Source: Tabrizicola sp.
Lineage (GTDB): Bacteria > Pseudomonadota > Alphaproteobacteria > Rhodobacterales > Rhodobacteraceae
Reading direction: 5' to 3'
DNA length: 64,000 bases
Assembly: GCF_030694085.1 (NCBI RefSeq)
Contig: NZ_JAUXZE010000035.1
Span: 620,001 to 684,000 of the forward strand
How positions within the stretch are numbered: the stretch's first letter is position 1; each line of letters begins with the position of its first letter. Positions 20,110-28,189 of this stretch are shown one piece after another. The notes beneath the pieces are model-generated. The model ran no database searches and was not told the origin of the DNA. It was given only the letters and a program-made list of their open reading frames with translations. The translations under genes and the position numbers were made by a program.

Positions 20110-20571
20110 ATGGCAGTAGGACGACGAGATACAAGTCTGGAGGCGGAAGGTGCAGAATTCCTTGTCTGCGGTCACTTGCTCATTGAGGGAATTGTTGCAC
20201 ACAAAGCCTATACGCGCACGGCAGGTTACGACGTGCTCGCAATTGATCCGACTTCTGGTCGCTCTGCTCGCGTCCAAGTCAAGAGCAGATGGGCCACCGA
20301 TGCACGGCAACAATTTCCGATCAAGAATGCTGACTGCGACTTTGTGGTCTATGTCCGCCTTAACCGAGGACCAAAGAAGGGCCCAAGCCAAGCCACCAAG
20401 GCCGATCCCGAATTCTTTGTCCTCCCAATCGCATCCGTCCTCTCCGTTCGCCGCACGGATGGCTGGGCAATCGCACGGGTAGGAAACATCGCCGCACTGG
20501 ACGAATACCGAGGGTCATGGCATCTGATTCGCGATTTCATTACTTCGCCCAAGTTGCCACTTGACCCGTAG
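20110..20571 (+). CDS. PD-(D/E)XK-like protein of unknown function, probable transferred gene
   Basis: 153 residues. The order LEAEGAEFLVCGHLLIEGI, GYDVLAIDPTSG, ARVQVKSRW gives a Glu...Asp...Gln-x-Lys arrangement like the PD-(D/E)XK nuclease core (DUF4365-type). Base composition is visibly less GC-rich and codon use less C-ended than in its neighbours. It lies between two palindromic repeats inside the suc-lpd block, all signs of a late insertion. The start is uncertain: GTG at 20092 is in frame, and neither has a strong ribosome site. Nuclease function is inference. Confidence 0.65.
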   Translation: MAVGRRDTSLEAEGAEFLVCGHLLIEGIVAHKAYTRTAGYDVLAIDPTSGRSARVQVKSRWATDARQQFPIKNADCDFVVYVRLNRGPKKGPSQATKADPEFFVLPIASVLSVRRTDGWAIARVGNIAALDEYRGSWHLIRDFITSPKLPLDP

Positions 20572-20619
20572 GGTGCGCTAAAGCGCACCATCCGGCGGTG
20601 CGCTGTAGCGCACCCTACG
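20567..20619. repeat. 53-bp double-hairpin REP element
   Basis: CGTAGGGTGCGCT (left) and AGCGCACCCTACG (right) form 13-bp perfect outer arms. Each half can also fold on itself (GTGCGCTAAAGCGCAC; GGTGCGCTGTAGCGCACC). It overlaps the stop codon of the PD-(D/E)XK-like gene. This is a common proteobacterial palindromic family. Confidence 0.8.
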
Positions 20620-20786
20620 CCACCCCCAAACCCGGACCTTAAATGCCCCACCCCCTCCCGACCGCCGCGACAAGCGCCTCCCCTCCCCCTCGTGGGCAGG
20701 GGTTGGGGGTGGGGGGCCATCCGCCCAGCCCCCCCCACCCCAGCCCCGCGCCGGGGTCTCGCCCGACGTCGCTCGCAACGCCCAAG

Positions 20787-20807
20787 GTCCCGGGTCAAGC
20801 CCGGGAC
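20787..20807. repeat. Hairpin GTCCCGGG/CCCGGGAC
   Basis: 8-bp arms with a TCAAG loop, preceded from about 20670 by a C/G-rich CCCCTCCCCC...GGGGTTGGGG stretch. Both are widespread intergenic repeat types. They immediately precede, or have invaded, the 5' end of the next gene. Confidence 0.65.
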
Positions 20808-20816
20808 GGGCTTTCC

Positions 20817-21218
20817 TTGCTTCTTGTGGCAGCCCTCACTTTCCTCACCACCCCCCTGTCAGCCCAAGTCATCCCCACCGGCTCCCCCGCCGCCGACATC
20901 CTCCTCTCCCAGGCCATCGCCGAGCATCGCGTCTTCCTGACCTGCTCCGCCCTCGACCCCCAGACCCACGCCCGCATCCTTGCCGGCTGGCAGGCCGACA
21001 TCGCCTCGGCCACCGCGATCCTCGCCGCCCACAATGTCCCCCCCGAAACCGTCGCGGCCTTCACCAGTGCCGCCGACCCCCAGGCCCTGATGCCCGCCGA
21101 CGACGCCACCTGGGCCGAGGTCAAGGGGCTGTGCGACACCCACCCCGACTGGCTGACCGCCTATGACACCTTCGACCGCGTCATCCTCGACCTGAAACTG
21201 GTGGGCGTCCTGGAATGA
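20817..21218 (+). CDS. Small secreted protein, start altered by repeats
   Basis: 133 residues if started at TTG 20817. A hydrophobic signal peptide (LLLVAALTFLTTPLSA) is followed by a soluble helical protein with two Cys. The frame stays open upstream to an ATG at 20643, but that part is the translation of intergenic repeats (Pro/Gly/Ser-rich) and would put about 58 odd residues before the signal peptide. GTG at 20826 is another option. The stop overlaps the glycosyltransferase start (ATGA). No known domain. Confidence 0.6.
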   Translation: MLLVAALTFLTTPLSAQVIPTGSPAADILLSQAIAEHRVFLTCSALDPQTHARILAGWQADIASATAILAAHNVPPETVAAFTSAADPQALMPADDATWAEVKGLCDTHPDWLTAYDTFDRVILDLKLVGVLE

Positions 21219-22144
21219 TTCCCGTCGCGCTGATGTCCTGCATGCGGAACGAGGGCATCCACCTCCTCGAATGGCTGGCCTATCACCGCGTGATCGGCTT
21301 CGGCCCCATCGTGATCTGCTCGAACGACTGCAACGACGGCTCCGACCGCCTGCTCGACCTTCTCGCCACCCACGGCCAGATCGACCACCTGCCGAACCCG
21401 GTCCCACCCGGCGAACCCCCACAGAAACACGGCATTGCCCGCGCCTTGGCCCACCTGTCCAAAAGCCCCGCCGACTGGCTCGCCCACCTCGACTCCGACG
21501 AATTCCTGAACGTCGCCCCCGGCGCCGGCCCCGTCCAGGACGTGATCGCGCGCGCCGAGGATGCCCACACCATCGCGCTCCCCTGGCGCATGTTCGGCGA
21601 CAACGGCCACCAGACCTGGCCGGGTGAAACGCTGCGGGCCTTCACCACCTGCGAAGCCGCCCCCGACCCGGATACCGTCAAGTTCAAGTCCCTCTTCCGC
21701 CACCGCGCCTTTGCCAGCGCCTCCGACCACATGCCCACCGCCCCCCGCGTCGAAACCCCGCTTGCCGTCAACTCCCTGGGCGAGCCCCTGTCCTCCGCCC
21801 CCCTCTTCGGCAAGCCGGTCGCCCGCTACCATCCCGTCGACGCAGCTCTCAGGGGCGGCACCGTGGTGAACCACTACGCCATCCGCTCCACCGACAGCTT
21901 CCACATGAAACAGGCTCGTGGCCGCGGCATGGGCCCGGCATGGGACAAGTATGTCCCCGGCTCCACCTGGCACCGCCGCGCCAATCGGAACGACACCCAG
22001 GACCGCTCCATCCTTAGGCGCTGGCCCGAGGTCGAGACCGAACTTGCCCGCCTCCGCGCCCTTCCCGGCGTCACCGAAGCCGAAGCCGCCTGCCACAGCT
22101 GGTTCCTCCAGATCCGCGACTCCCTCGCAAGGACCACCGCATGA
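21215..22144 (+). CDS. Glycosyltransferase family 2-like protein
   Basis: 309 residues. N-terminus VALMSCMRNEGIHLLEWLAY, then a CSNDCNDGSDRLL block. The acidic motif WLAHLDSDEFL (D-x-D type) is near residue 90, typical of the Glyco_tranf_2_4 / GT92-like group that recognises distant surface sugars. No membrane segment. Start and stop overlap both neighbours by four bases, so the secreted protein, this enzyme and the MAPEG gene form one translational unit. Acceptor unknown. Confidence 0.82.
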   Translation: MIPVALMSCMRNEGIHLLEWLAYHRVIGFGPIVICSNDCNDGSDRLLDLLATHGQIDHLPNPVPPGEPPQKHGIARALAHLSKSPADWLAHLDSDEFLNVAPGAGPVQDVIARAEDAHTIALPWRMFGDNGHQTWPGETLRAFTTCEAAPDPDTVKFKSLFRHRAFASASDHMPTAPRVETPLAVNSLGEPLSSAPLFGKPVARYHPVDAALRGGTVVNHYAIRSTDSFHMKQARGRGMGPAWDKYVPGSTWHRRANRNDTQDRSILRRWPEVETELARLRALPGVTEAEAACHSWFLQIRDSLARTTA

Positions 22145-22536
22145 CCCCCGAGCTGACCGCCCTCGCCCTCGCGGGCCTCCTGCAGGCCCTCCAGTTCACC
22201 CTCTTCGCCATCCCCGCGAACCTGGAGCTTGGCACCGGCTACACCTCCAGCCCCCGCGACCGCCCGCCGTCCCAGCAGCTCTCCACCCTGACCGGCCGCC
22301 TCCAGCGCGCGATGAACAACCATTTCGAGGGGCTGATCCTCTTCACCCTCGCCGTTGTCGTCGTGACTCTCGGCAACCAGTCCACCCCCGTCACCCAGAC
22401 CGCCGCCTGGGCCTACCTCGGCGCACGCGTCCTCTACATCCCCGCCTATGCCTTCGGCTGGCGCCCTTGGCGCTCGGTCATCTGGAGCGTAGGCTTCTTC
22501 GCAACCCTGACGATGATCGTGGCCAGCCTCATCTGA
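22141..22536 (+). CDS. MAPEG family membrane protein
   Basis: 131 residues, four membrane segments. The conserved loop GRLQRAMNNHFEGLILFTLA carries the Arg, Asn and Glu of the MAPEG glutathione-dependent enzyme family. In bacteria these are microsomal-glutathione-transferase-like proteins; the substrate is unknown. It overlaps the glycosyltransferase stop by four bases and precedes lpdA. Confidence 0.88.
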   Translation: MTPELTALALAGLLQALQFTLFAIPANLELGTGYTSSPRDRPPSQQLSTLTGRLQRAMNNHFEGLILFTLAVVVVTLGNQSTPVTQTAAWAYLGARVLYIPAYAFGWRPWRSVIWSVGFFATLTMIVASLI

Positions 22537-22539
22537 CCC

Positions 22540-22590
22540 TTTCATCTGTCTGAAAATATCCCACGGGGGTGCGGGGGTGTGAAACCCCCG
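22540..22590. repeat. Intergenic repeat with G/C hairpin, copy 3
   Basis: TTTCATCTGTCTGAAAATAT, then CCCACGGGGG and hairpin GGGGGT-GTGAA-ACCCCC. Nearly the same as copy 1 (1391-1444). Lies between the MAPEG gene and lpdA. Confidence 0.7.
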
Positions 22591-22619
22591 CTTCCCGGCC
22601 AGACCAAAGGACCAAACCC

Positions 22620-24008
22620 ATGGCAGATTTCGACACCATCATCATCGGCGCCGGCCCCGGCGGTTACGTCGCCGCGATCCGCGCCGCGCAGCTCGGGGCG
22701 AGGGTCGCCTGCGTCGAAGGGCGCGAGACCCTGGGCGGCACCTGCCTCAACGTCGGCTGCATCCCCTCGAAGGCGATGCTCCACGCCACCCACATGCTGC
22801 ACGAAACCCACGAGAACTTCGAGAAGATGGGCCTGATCGGCGCCGCGCCGAAAGTCGACTGGACGAAGATGCAGGCCTACAAGGATGACGTCGTCTCCGG
22901 CAACACCAAGGGGATCGAGTTCCTGTTCAAGAAGAACAAGGTCACCTGGATCAAGGGCTGGGCCACCATCCCTGCGCCGGGCCAGGTCAAGGTCGGTGAC
23001 GAGGTCCACTCCGCAAAGAACATCGTCATCGCCACCGGGTCCGAAGCCTCCTCCCTCAACGGCGTCGAGATCGACGAGGAAACCGTCGTCACCTCCACCG
23101 GCGCGCTGACCCTCAAATCCGTGCCGAAAAGCATGGTCGTCATCGGCGCAGGCGTGATCGGGCTGGAGATGGGCTCGGTCTACGCCCGCCTCGGCGCGCA
23201 GGTCACCGTGGTCGAATACCTCGACGTCATCACCCCCGGCATGGACGCCGAGGTCGCCAAGACCTTCCAGCGCATCCTGACCAAGCAGGGCCTGAAATTC
23301 GTCCTTGGGGCCGCCGTCCAGTCGGTGACCAAGGGCAAGAAGGGCGCGACCGTCACCTACAAGCTGAAGAAGGACGATAGCGAGGCGAAGATCGACGCCG
23401 ACATCGTCCTCGTCGCCACCGGACGCAAACCCTACACCCAAGGCCTCGGCCTCGAAGCGCTTGGCGTCGAAATGGGTCCCCGCGGCACCATCAAGACCGA
23501 CGCCCACTGGCAGACCAACATCCCCGGCCTCTACGCCATCGGCGATGCCATTGCCGGCCCCATGCTGGCCCACAAGGCCGAGGATGAGGGCATGGCCGTG
23601 GCCGAGGTGCTGTCGGGCAAGCATGGCCACGTGAACTACGGCGTCATCCCCGGCGTGATCTACACGACGCCCGAGGTCGCGAACGTCGGCCAGACCGAGG
23701 AACAGCTGAAAGCCGAAGGCCGCGCCTACAAGGTCGGCAAGTTCCCCTTCATGGGCAATGCTCGTGCCAAGGCCGTCTTCCAGGCCGAAGGCTTCGTGAA
23801 GCTGATCGCCGACGCCACCACCGACCGCATCCTGGGCTGCCACATCATCGGCCCGGCAGCGGGCGACCTGATCCACGAGGTTTGCGTTGCGATGGAGTTC
23901 GGGGCGTCAGCGCAGGACCTCGCCCTCACCTGCCACGCCCACCCGACCTACAGCGAAGCGGTGCGCGAAGCCGCGCTCGCCTGCGGCGACGGCGCAATCC
24001 ACGCCTGA
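22620..24008 (+). CDS. lpdA: Dihydrolipoyl dehydrogenase (E3)
   Basis: 462 residues. FAD site [19 protein letters not shown], redox disulfide C42/C47 in [16 protein letters not shown] site [19 protein letters not shown], and C-terminal HAHPTYSE with the catalytic His/Glu dyad. Reoxidises the lipoyl groups of SucB and other E2 proteins. ATG at 22620 chosen for AAAGG upstream and family length. The convergent long inverted repeat just downstream probably ends transcription. Confidence 0.97.
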   Translation: MADFDTIIIGAGPGGYVAAIRAAQLGARVACVEGRETLGGTCLNVGCIPSKAMLHATHMLHETHENFEKMGLIGAAPKVDWTKMQAYKDDVVSGNTKGIEFLFKKNKVTWIKGWATIPAPGQVKVGDEVHSAKNIVIATGSEASSLNGVEIDEETVVTSTGALTLKSVPKSMVVIGAGVIGLEMGSVYARLGAQVTVVEYLDVITPGMDAEVAKTFQRILTKQGLKFVLGAAVQSVTKGKKGATVTYKLKKDDSEAKIDADIVLVATGRKPYTQGLGLEALGVEMGPRGTIKTDAHWQTNIPGLYAIGDAIAGPMLAHKAEDEGMAVAEVLSGKHGHVNYGVIPGVIYTTPEVANVGQTEEQLKAEGRAYKVGKFPFMGNARAKAVFQAEGFVKLIADATTDRILGCHIIGPAAGDLIHEVCVAMEFGASAQDLALTCHAHPTYSEAVREAALACGDGAIHA

Positions 24009-24015
24009 CGACCCC

Positions 24016-24130
24016 GCTCGTCGTGCGACTGCGTCTTCTCCTCGCAAGGCCCACGGCCAGCGAGGAGGCACGTAGTCCCCGACGAGCCGCCGCTCCCCCT
24101 GCGAGGAGAAGACGCAGTCGCACGACGAGC
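24016..24130. terminator. Long inverted repeat with 31-bp perfect arms
   Basis: Arms 24016-24046 and 24100-24130 (GCTCGTCGTGCGACTGCGTC onward) are exact reverse complements around a 53-base centre that holds shorter G/C hairpins. It fills the gap between convergent lpdA and the kinase-like gene, beginning 8 bases after one stop and ending 6 before the other, so a bidirectional terminator or cruciform is likely. Confidence 0.75.
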
Positions 24131-24135
24131 CGTCC

Positions 24136-24870
24136 TTACCGCCGCAACCGCGCCAGAGTCAGCCCCACTGCCCGCAACTCCCGGCTCTGCGGCCGCAACC
24201 GCCACAGCCCCGCCGCCAGCCACTCGACCGGAACCAGCCACACCGCAAGTCGCCGGACCGCTGCCAACGCCCCCTCGGGGGCCGAGACCGCATAGGCCTC
24301 CAGCGCAGCCTCCAGCCAGCGGTTATCCTCGGGCCAGGCGGTGAACGCCGTCTGCGCGAACATCACCACATCCGCCGCCTGCCAGAACCCCGCCCGCTTC
24401 GCCCGCCGGAACCGCTCCAGGTCGATGAACCGCGCCTGAACCCCGTCCCAGCAGACGTCCCGCACCGCAGGTCGGCCATGCGCCATCCCGGCCCAGTGAA
24501 GCCGACCCAGTGCCCGCCCCGCCTCGGCAAAGGCCCGCAGCTTCTCCGCATCACCCCGACCGGGGTCCGCCACCACCTCTGGCAGCACCGGCCCCGCGTC
24601 CGGCATCAGCACCCAGTCCGCGCCCTCCGCCACCACCGCCGCAACCGCCAGCCCGGCATCCGACAACGCCTGCAGCCCCTGCCGCTCTGCCGCGAAAGCC
24701 TTCGCCGGATCTCCCTTCTGCACGCGCAGCCGCCCCGACAGCCGTTCGACCCGCTTCAACCAGAACCGCCGCCCATCGGGCAACACCAGCGCCCGCACCC
24801 GCTGCGGCGGCTCGGCGAGCGCAGCGTCAAGGGCTGCTGCAAGCATGGGATCAGGCAAAGGGTGCGTCAC
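24136..24870 (-). CDS. Phosphotransferase-like protein (kinase fold)
   Basis: About 244 residues. RFWLKRVE supplies a kinase-like Lys. An ALGRLHWAGMAHGRPAVRDV segment carries the His and Asp positions of the small aminoglycoside/Kdo-kinase-like fold, and FIDLERFR matches the metal-binding DFG-like Asp position. Related to LPS core heptose/Kdo kinase-like proteins; the substrate is unknown. GTG at 24870 has AGGGA five bases upstream. ATG at 24846 and TTG at 24906 are alternatives. Confidence 0.65.
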   Translation of the reverse strand: MTHPLPDPMLAAALDAALAEPPQRVRALVLPDGRRFWLKRVERLSGRLRVQKGDPAKAFAAERQGLQALSDAGLAVAAVVAEGADWVLMPDAGPVLPEVVADPGRGDAEKLRAFAEAGRALGRLHWAGMAHGRPAVRDVCWDGVQARFIDLERFRRAKRAGFWQAADVVMFAQTAFTAWPEDNRWLEAALEAYAVSAPEGALAAVRRLAVWLVPVEWLAAGLWRLRPQSRELRAVGLTLARLRR

Positions 24871-25186
24871 ACGCGTCCCTGTAACGCCAGTATGTCGGAT
24901 TTGCAAAAGCCCCGGCAGCGCCGCGCGGGAAACCGTACCCCGGCACGGGCCCAGGCCCAGGCACAGGCACGGGCACAGGCACGGGCACGGGCACGGGCAC
25001 GGACACGGACACAGGCACGGGCACCAGTTGCCAACAGTCCCCGGCTCGCATGCCTTTCAGGTACGCGCGCCAAGGGCAGTCCCTTCACGCGCCAGGCATA
25101 GCCGATGCCAACCGTCCCGCCGTCCGCGCCAGGTGCCTCCCCTCTCCCCGCAGGGGGGGGCGGGGTCGGGGTGGGGGGCTACCGGG
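24871..25186. other. Intergenic region with repeats
   Basis: 316 bases between two minus-strand genes. It holds the hexanucleotide tract (24949-25026) and a C/G-rich repeat near 25140-25178 (CCCTCTCCCCGCAGGGGGGG). Reading frames across it are Pro-Val or Ala-Arg runs of the hexamer and are not credible genes. No promoter for the downstream kinase-like gene is obvious. Confidence 0.6.
24949..25026. repeat. Hexanucleotide tandem repeat (GGCACR)n
   Basis: About 13 units of GGCACG/GGCACA, beginning with GGCCCA units and including GACACG variants, in the intergenic space between hemC and the kinase-like gene. The two unit types alternate irregularly, as expected from slippage. Confidence 0.85.
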
Positions 25187-26125
25187 TCAGTCGAAGAACC
25201 CGGGCCCCGCGCGGTCCAGCAACTCCTCGGCCAGCGCCCGCCCGATCGCCGCGCCCTCGGCAACCAGCCCGCGCCGCTCACCGGCCACCGAAGCCGAGCC
25301 ATCGGGCCGCAGGATTTCCCCCCGCAACCACAACTCCGACCCCTCGACAATCGCCAGCCCGGCAATCGGCGTCTCGCAAGACCCGTCCAGCGTGGCCAGG
25401 AACGACCGCTCCGCCGCCAGCCGCAGCCCGGTCTCGTGATCGTGGATCGCCGCCAGCAGCCCCGCGACCCGGGCATCCGCCGACCGCCGCTCGATCCCGA
25501 TCGCGCCCTGCGCCACCGCCGGCAGCATTTCGTCGGGCGCGATGGCCGACCGCGCAACCTCGACCATCCCCAGCCGTGTCAGCCCTGCCATCGCCAGGAA
25601 CGTGGCATCCGCGACCCGCTCCTCCAGCTTGCGCATCCGCGTCTGCACATTGCCCCGGAACTCCACCAGCTTCAGGTCCGGCCGCCGCAAGGCCAGTTGC
25701 GCCCGCCGCCGCAAGCTTGACGACCCGACCGTCGCCCCCTGCGGCAACTCCGCAATCGACCCGAAGCGGGGCGAGACAAACGCATCCCGCACATCCGCGC
25801 GGCGAAGGTAGCAGTCCAAGACCAGCCCCTCGGGCTGCAACGTCGGCATGTCCTTCATCGAATGGACCGCGATGTCGATGCCCCCGTCCAGAAGCGCCTC
25901 CTCGATCTCGCGGGTAAAAAGGCCCTTCCCCCCGATCTCGCGCAAGGCCTTGTCCTGGATCTGGTCGCCGGTGACCTTGATCACCACGACCTCGAACGCC
26001 GCTTCGGGCAGGCTGAACGCTGCCATCAGCCGGGCCCTCGTCTCATGCGCCTGCCACAAAGCCAGCGGGGAACCACGGGTGCCGATCTTCAGCGGGCGGG
26101 CGGGGGTGGGCAGATCATCGCTCAT
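25187..26125 (-). CDS. hemC: Hydroxymethylbilane synthase
   Basis: 312 residues. KIGTRGSPLALWQAHETRA, HSMKDMPT with the catalytic Asp, SSSLRRRAQL and RGNVQTRM for substrate phosphate/carboxylate contacts, and C250 in LDGSCETPIAGLA, which carries the dipyrromethane cofactor. Polymerises porphobilinogen for haem and bacteriochlorophyll. Divergent from hemE over 93 bases. No strong ribosome site. The frame continues upstream antisense to hemE, but the family start is at MSDDLP. Confidence 0.96.
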   Translation of the reverse strand: MSDDLPTPARPLKIGTRGSPLALWQAHETRARLMAAFSLPEAAFEVVVIKVTGDQIQDKALREIGGKGLFTREIEEALLDGGIDIAVHSMKDMPTLQPEGLVLDCYLRRADVRDAFVSPRFGSIAELPQGATVGSSSLRRRAQLALRRPDLKLVEFRGNVQTRMRKLEERVADATFLAMAGLTRLGMVEVARSAIAPDEMLPAVAQGAIGIERRSADARVAGLLAAIHDHETGLRLAAERSFLATLDGSCETPIAGLAIVEGSELWLRGEILRPDGSASVAGERRGLVAEGAAIGRALAEELLDRAGPGFFD

Positions 26126-26154
26126 GCGCCAAGGCTTACCCGTGTCACGCGCGC

Positions 26155-26170
26155 CTGACAACTCTTGACA
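26155..26170 (+). promoter_or_regulatory. Possible hemE promoter -35 region
   Basis: Two -35-like hexamers, CTGACA (26155-26160) and TTGACA (26165-26170), lie about 50 bases before hemE. A -10 at the right distance is weak. Confidence 0.3.
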
Positions 26171-26218
26171 ACATCGCGCCCACAGCCGACCCATGACGCG
26201 AAGCAAAGAGGCCAAGAC

Positions 26219-27247
26219 ATGACCAAGACAATCCTGCGCGCGCTCAAGGGCGAGGTGCTGCCCACCCCCCCGATCTGGATGATGCGCCAGGCTGGCCGCT
26301 ACCTGCCGGAATACCGCGAGACCCGCGCCAAGGCCGGTGATTTCCTGAAACTTTGCTACAATCCAGACCTCGCCGCCGAGGTCACGCTGCAGCCGATCCG
26401 CCGCTACGGCTTTGACGCGGCCATCCTGTTCGCCGACATTCTTCTTCTGCCGCAGGCCCTTGGCCCGAAACTCTGGTTCGAAACCGGCGAAGGCCCCCGG
26501 ATGGAGACGACCGACACCCCCGGCCAGGTCGCAAACCTGAAGCCGACCGAGGCGATCCACGAAACCCTGTCGCCGGTCTATGAGACCGTCCGCATCCTTG
26601 CCCGCGAACTGCCGAAGGAAACCACCCTCATCGGCTTTGCCGGCGCGCCCTGGACCGTCGCCACCTACATGATCGCTGGCAAAGGCTCCAAGGACCAGGC
26701 CGCCGCCCATGTCCTGAAAACCCAGGACCGCCCGACCTTCCAGGCCCTGATCGACCGGATCACCGAAGCCACCATCGAATACCTCTCCGCCCAGATCGAC
26801 GCCGGGGCCGAGGTGGTCAAGCTGTTCGACAGCTGGGCCGGGTCGCTGAAAGGCCAGGACTTCCGCGACTTCGCCGAGGCCCCCACCGCGCAGATCATCT
26901 CGGCGCTCAAGGCCCGCCACCCCGGCATCCCGGTCATCGCCTTCCCGCGTGAGGCAGGCCAGGGCTACATCGGCTTTGCCCACCGCACCGGGGCCGATTG
27001 CGTGGCGATCGACAACTCGGTCAGCCCGGAATGGGCCGCCGCCAACGTCCAGATCGACGGCTGCGTGCAAGGCAACCTCGCGCCCGAACATATGGTTACC
27101 GGCGGCCAGGCGCTGATCGCCGCCACCCAGCATGTCGTCCGCGCCTTCTCCAAGGGGCCCCACATCTTCAACCTTGGCCACGGCATCACGCCCGAGGCGC
27201 ACCCCGACAACGTGCAACTGATGATCGACACGGTGCGCGGGACGTAA
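26219..27247 (+). CDS. hemE: Uroporphyrinogen decarboxylase
   Basis: 342 residues. Signature [19 protein letters not shown] near the N-terminus with the substrate Arg residues, catalytic Asp in [14 protein letters not shown], and the second signature [13 protein letters not shown]. It converts uroporphyrinogen III to coproporphyrinogen III. AAAGAGG precedes ATG 26219. Divergent from hemC, and the EamA gene starts 4 bases after its stop, so those two are probably co-transcribed. Confidence 0.97.
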   Translation: MTKTILRALKGEVLPTPPIWMMRQAGRYLPEYRETRAKAGDFLKLCYNPDLAAEVTLQPIRRYGFDAAILFADILLLPQALGPKLWFETGEGPRMETTDTPGQVANLKPTEAIHETLSPVYETVRILARELPKETTLIGFAGAPWTVATYMIAGKGSKDQAAAHVLKTQDRPTFQALIDRITEATIEYLSAQIDAGAEVVKLFDSWAGSLKGQDFRDFAEAPTAQIISALKARHPGIPVIAFPREAGQGYIGFAHRTGADCVAIDNSVSPEWAAANVQIDGCVQGNLAPEHMVTGGQALIAATQHVVRAFSKGPHIFNLGHGITPEAHPDNVQLMIDTVRGT

Positions 27248-27250
27248 AGC

Positions 27251-28150
27251 GTGGGCTTCGGCTGGGTCCTTGCCACCCTGATCGCCGCCGCGGCCCAGAC
27301 CGCCCGCAACGCGACCCAGGCCAGCCTGACGCAGGCCATCGGCACCATCGGCGCGACGCAGGTCCGCTTCCTGTTCGGCCTGCCCTTCGCGCTGGTATTC
27401 CTGGCCCTTGTCGCGGGCCTGCACGGCCAACCCGTGCCAGCCGTCACACTCAAGGCCCTTGGTTTCACCGTGCTCGGTGCGCTGTCGCAGATTGCCGCCA
27501 CGGCGCTGATGCTCTTCATCATGAAGTCGCACTCTTTCGCCGTCACGACCGCCTGGCTCAAGACCGAACCCGTTCTTGTCGCCCTGATCGCCGCTGCCGT
27601 GCTGGGGGACCCGCTGACCCCGCCCATGCTTCTGGCCATCGCAATCGCCACCGCCGGGGTGATCCTGATGTCGGTCAAACCCGGCACCGGGGCTGTCCTG
27701 TGGCGAGACAGCCGGCCCGCCCTGACCGGCCTGCTCGCGGGCGGGCTCTTCGGCCTCTCCGCCATCGGGTTTCGCGGCGCCATCATCGCCCTGCCCGAAG
27801 GTGATTTCCTGATCCGCGCGACCACGATCCTTGCCCTTGGCCTTGCGCTGCAAGCCACGGTCCTCGCCCTGTGGCTGCTGGCCTTCGACCGAACCGCCCT
27901 TGTCGCCTCGCTCCGCGCCTGGAGACCCTCGCTCGGCGCGGGTTTTCTGGGGGCCTTTGCCTCGCAGTTCTGGTTCATCGGCTTTTCGCTGACCTCTGCC
28001 GCGAATGTCCGCACCCTTGCCCTTGTCGAGGTGATCTTCGCCCAGGCCGTTGCGCGCTTCGTCTTTCGCCAGCGCCTCGGCCCGCGCCAGATGCTTGGCA
28101 TGGCGGTGGTCGTGCTTGGCGTTGGTCTTCTCTTGCGCAGCCAGCCCTAG
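27251..28150 (+). CDS. EamA/DMT family transporter
   Basis: 299 residues, ten membrane segments in two EamA halves, with the typical internal end TVLGVLLLM-like region (ATAGVILMSV; VLGVGLLLRS). GTG start 4 bases after hemE. DMT proteins export or import small metabolites; the substrate cannot be inferred. Position suggests coupling to hemE, but this pairing may be accidental. Confidence 0.85.
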   Translation: MGFGWVLATLIAAAAQTARNATQASLTQAIGTIGATQVRFLFGLPFALVFLALVAGLHGQPVPAVTLKALGFTVLGALSQIAATALMLFIMKSHSFAVTTAWLKTEPVLVALIAAAVLGDPLTPPMLLAIAIATAGVILMSVKPGTGAVLWRDSRPALTGLLAGGLFGLSAIGFRGAIIALPEGDFLIRATTILALGLALQATVLALWLLAFDRTALVASLRAWRPSLGAGFLGAFASQFWFIGFSLTSAANVRTLALVEVIFAQAVARFVFRQRLGPRQMLGMAVVVLGVGLLLRSQP

Positions 28151-28189
28151 GGGTACGGGGCGGCCCTGACGACCGTCCCGCCCGATCCT

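Noticed and set aside
24949..25026. Pro-Val or Ala-Arg repeat protein encoded by the hexamer
   Set aside because: The frame exists only because the unit is a multiple of three; no start signal or surrounding protein-like sequence.
25187..27853. 888-residue open frame on the minus strand through hemE
   Set aside because: Only the hemC part (up to 26125) is protein-like; the rest is antisense to hemE and EamA, and long antisense frames are expected at this GC.
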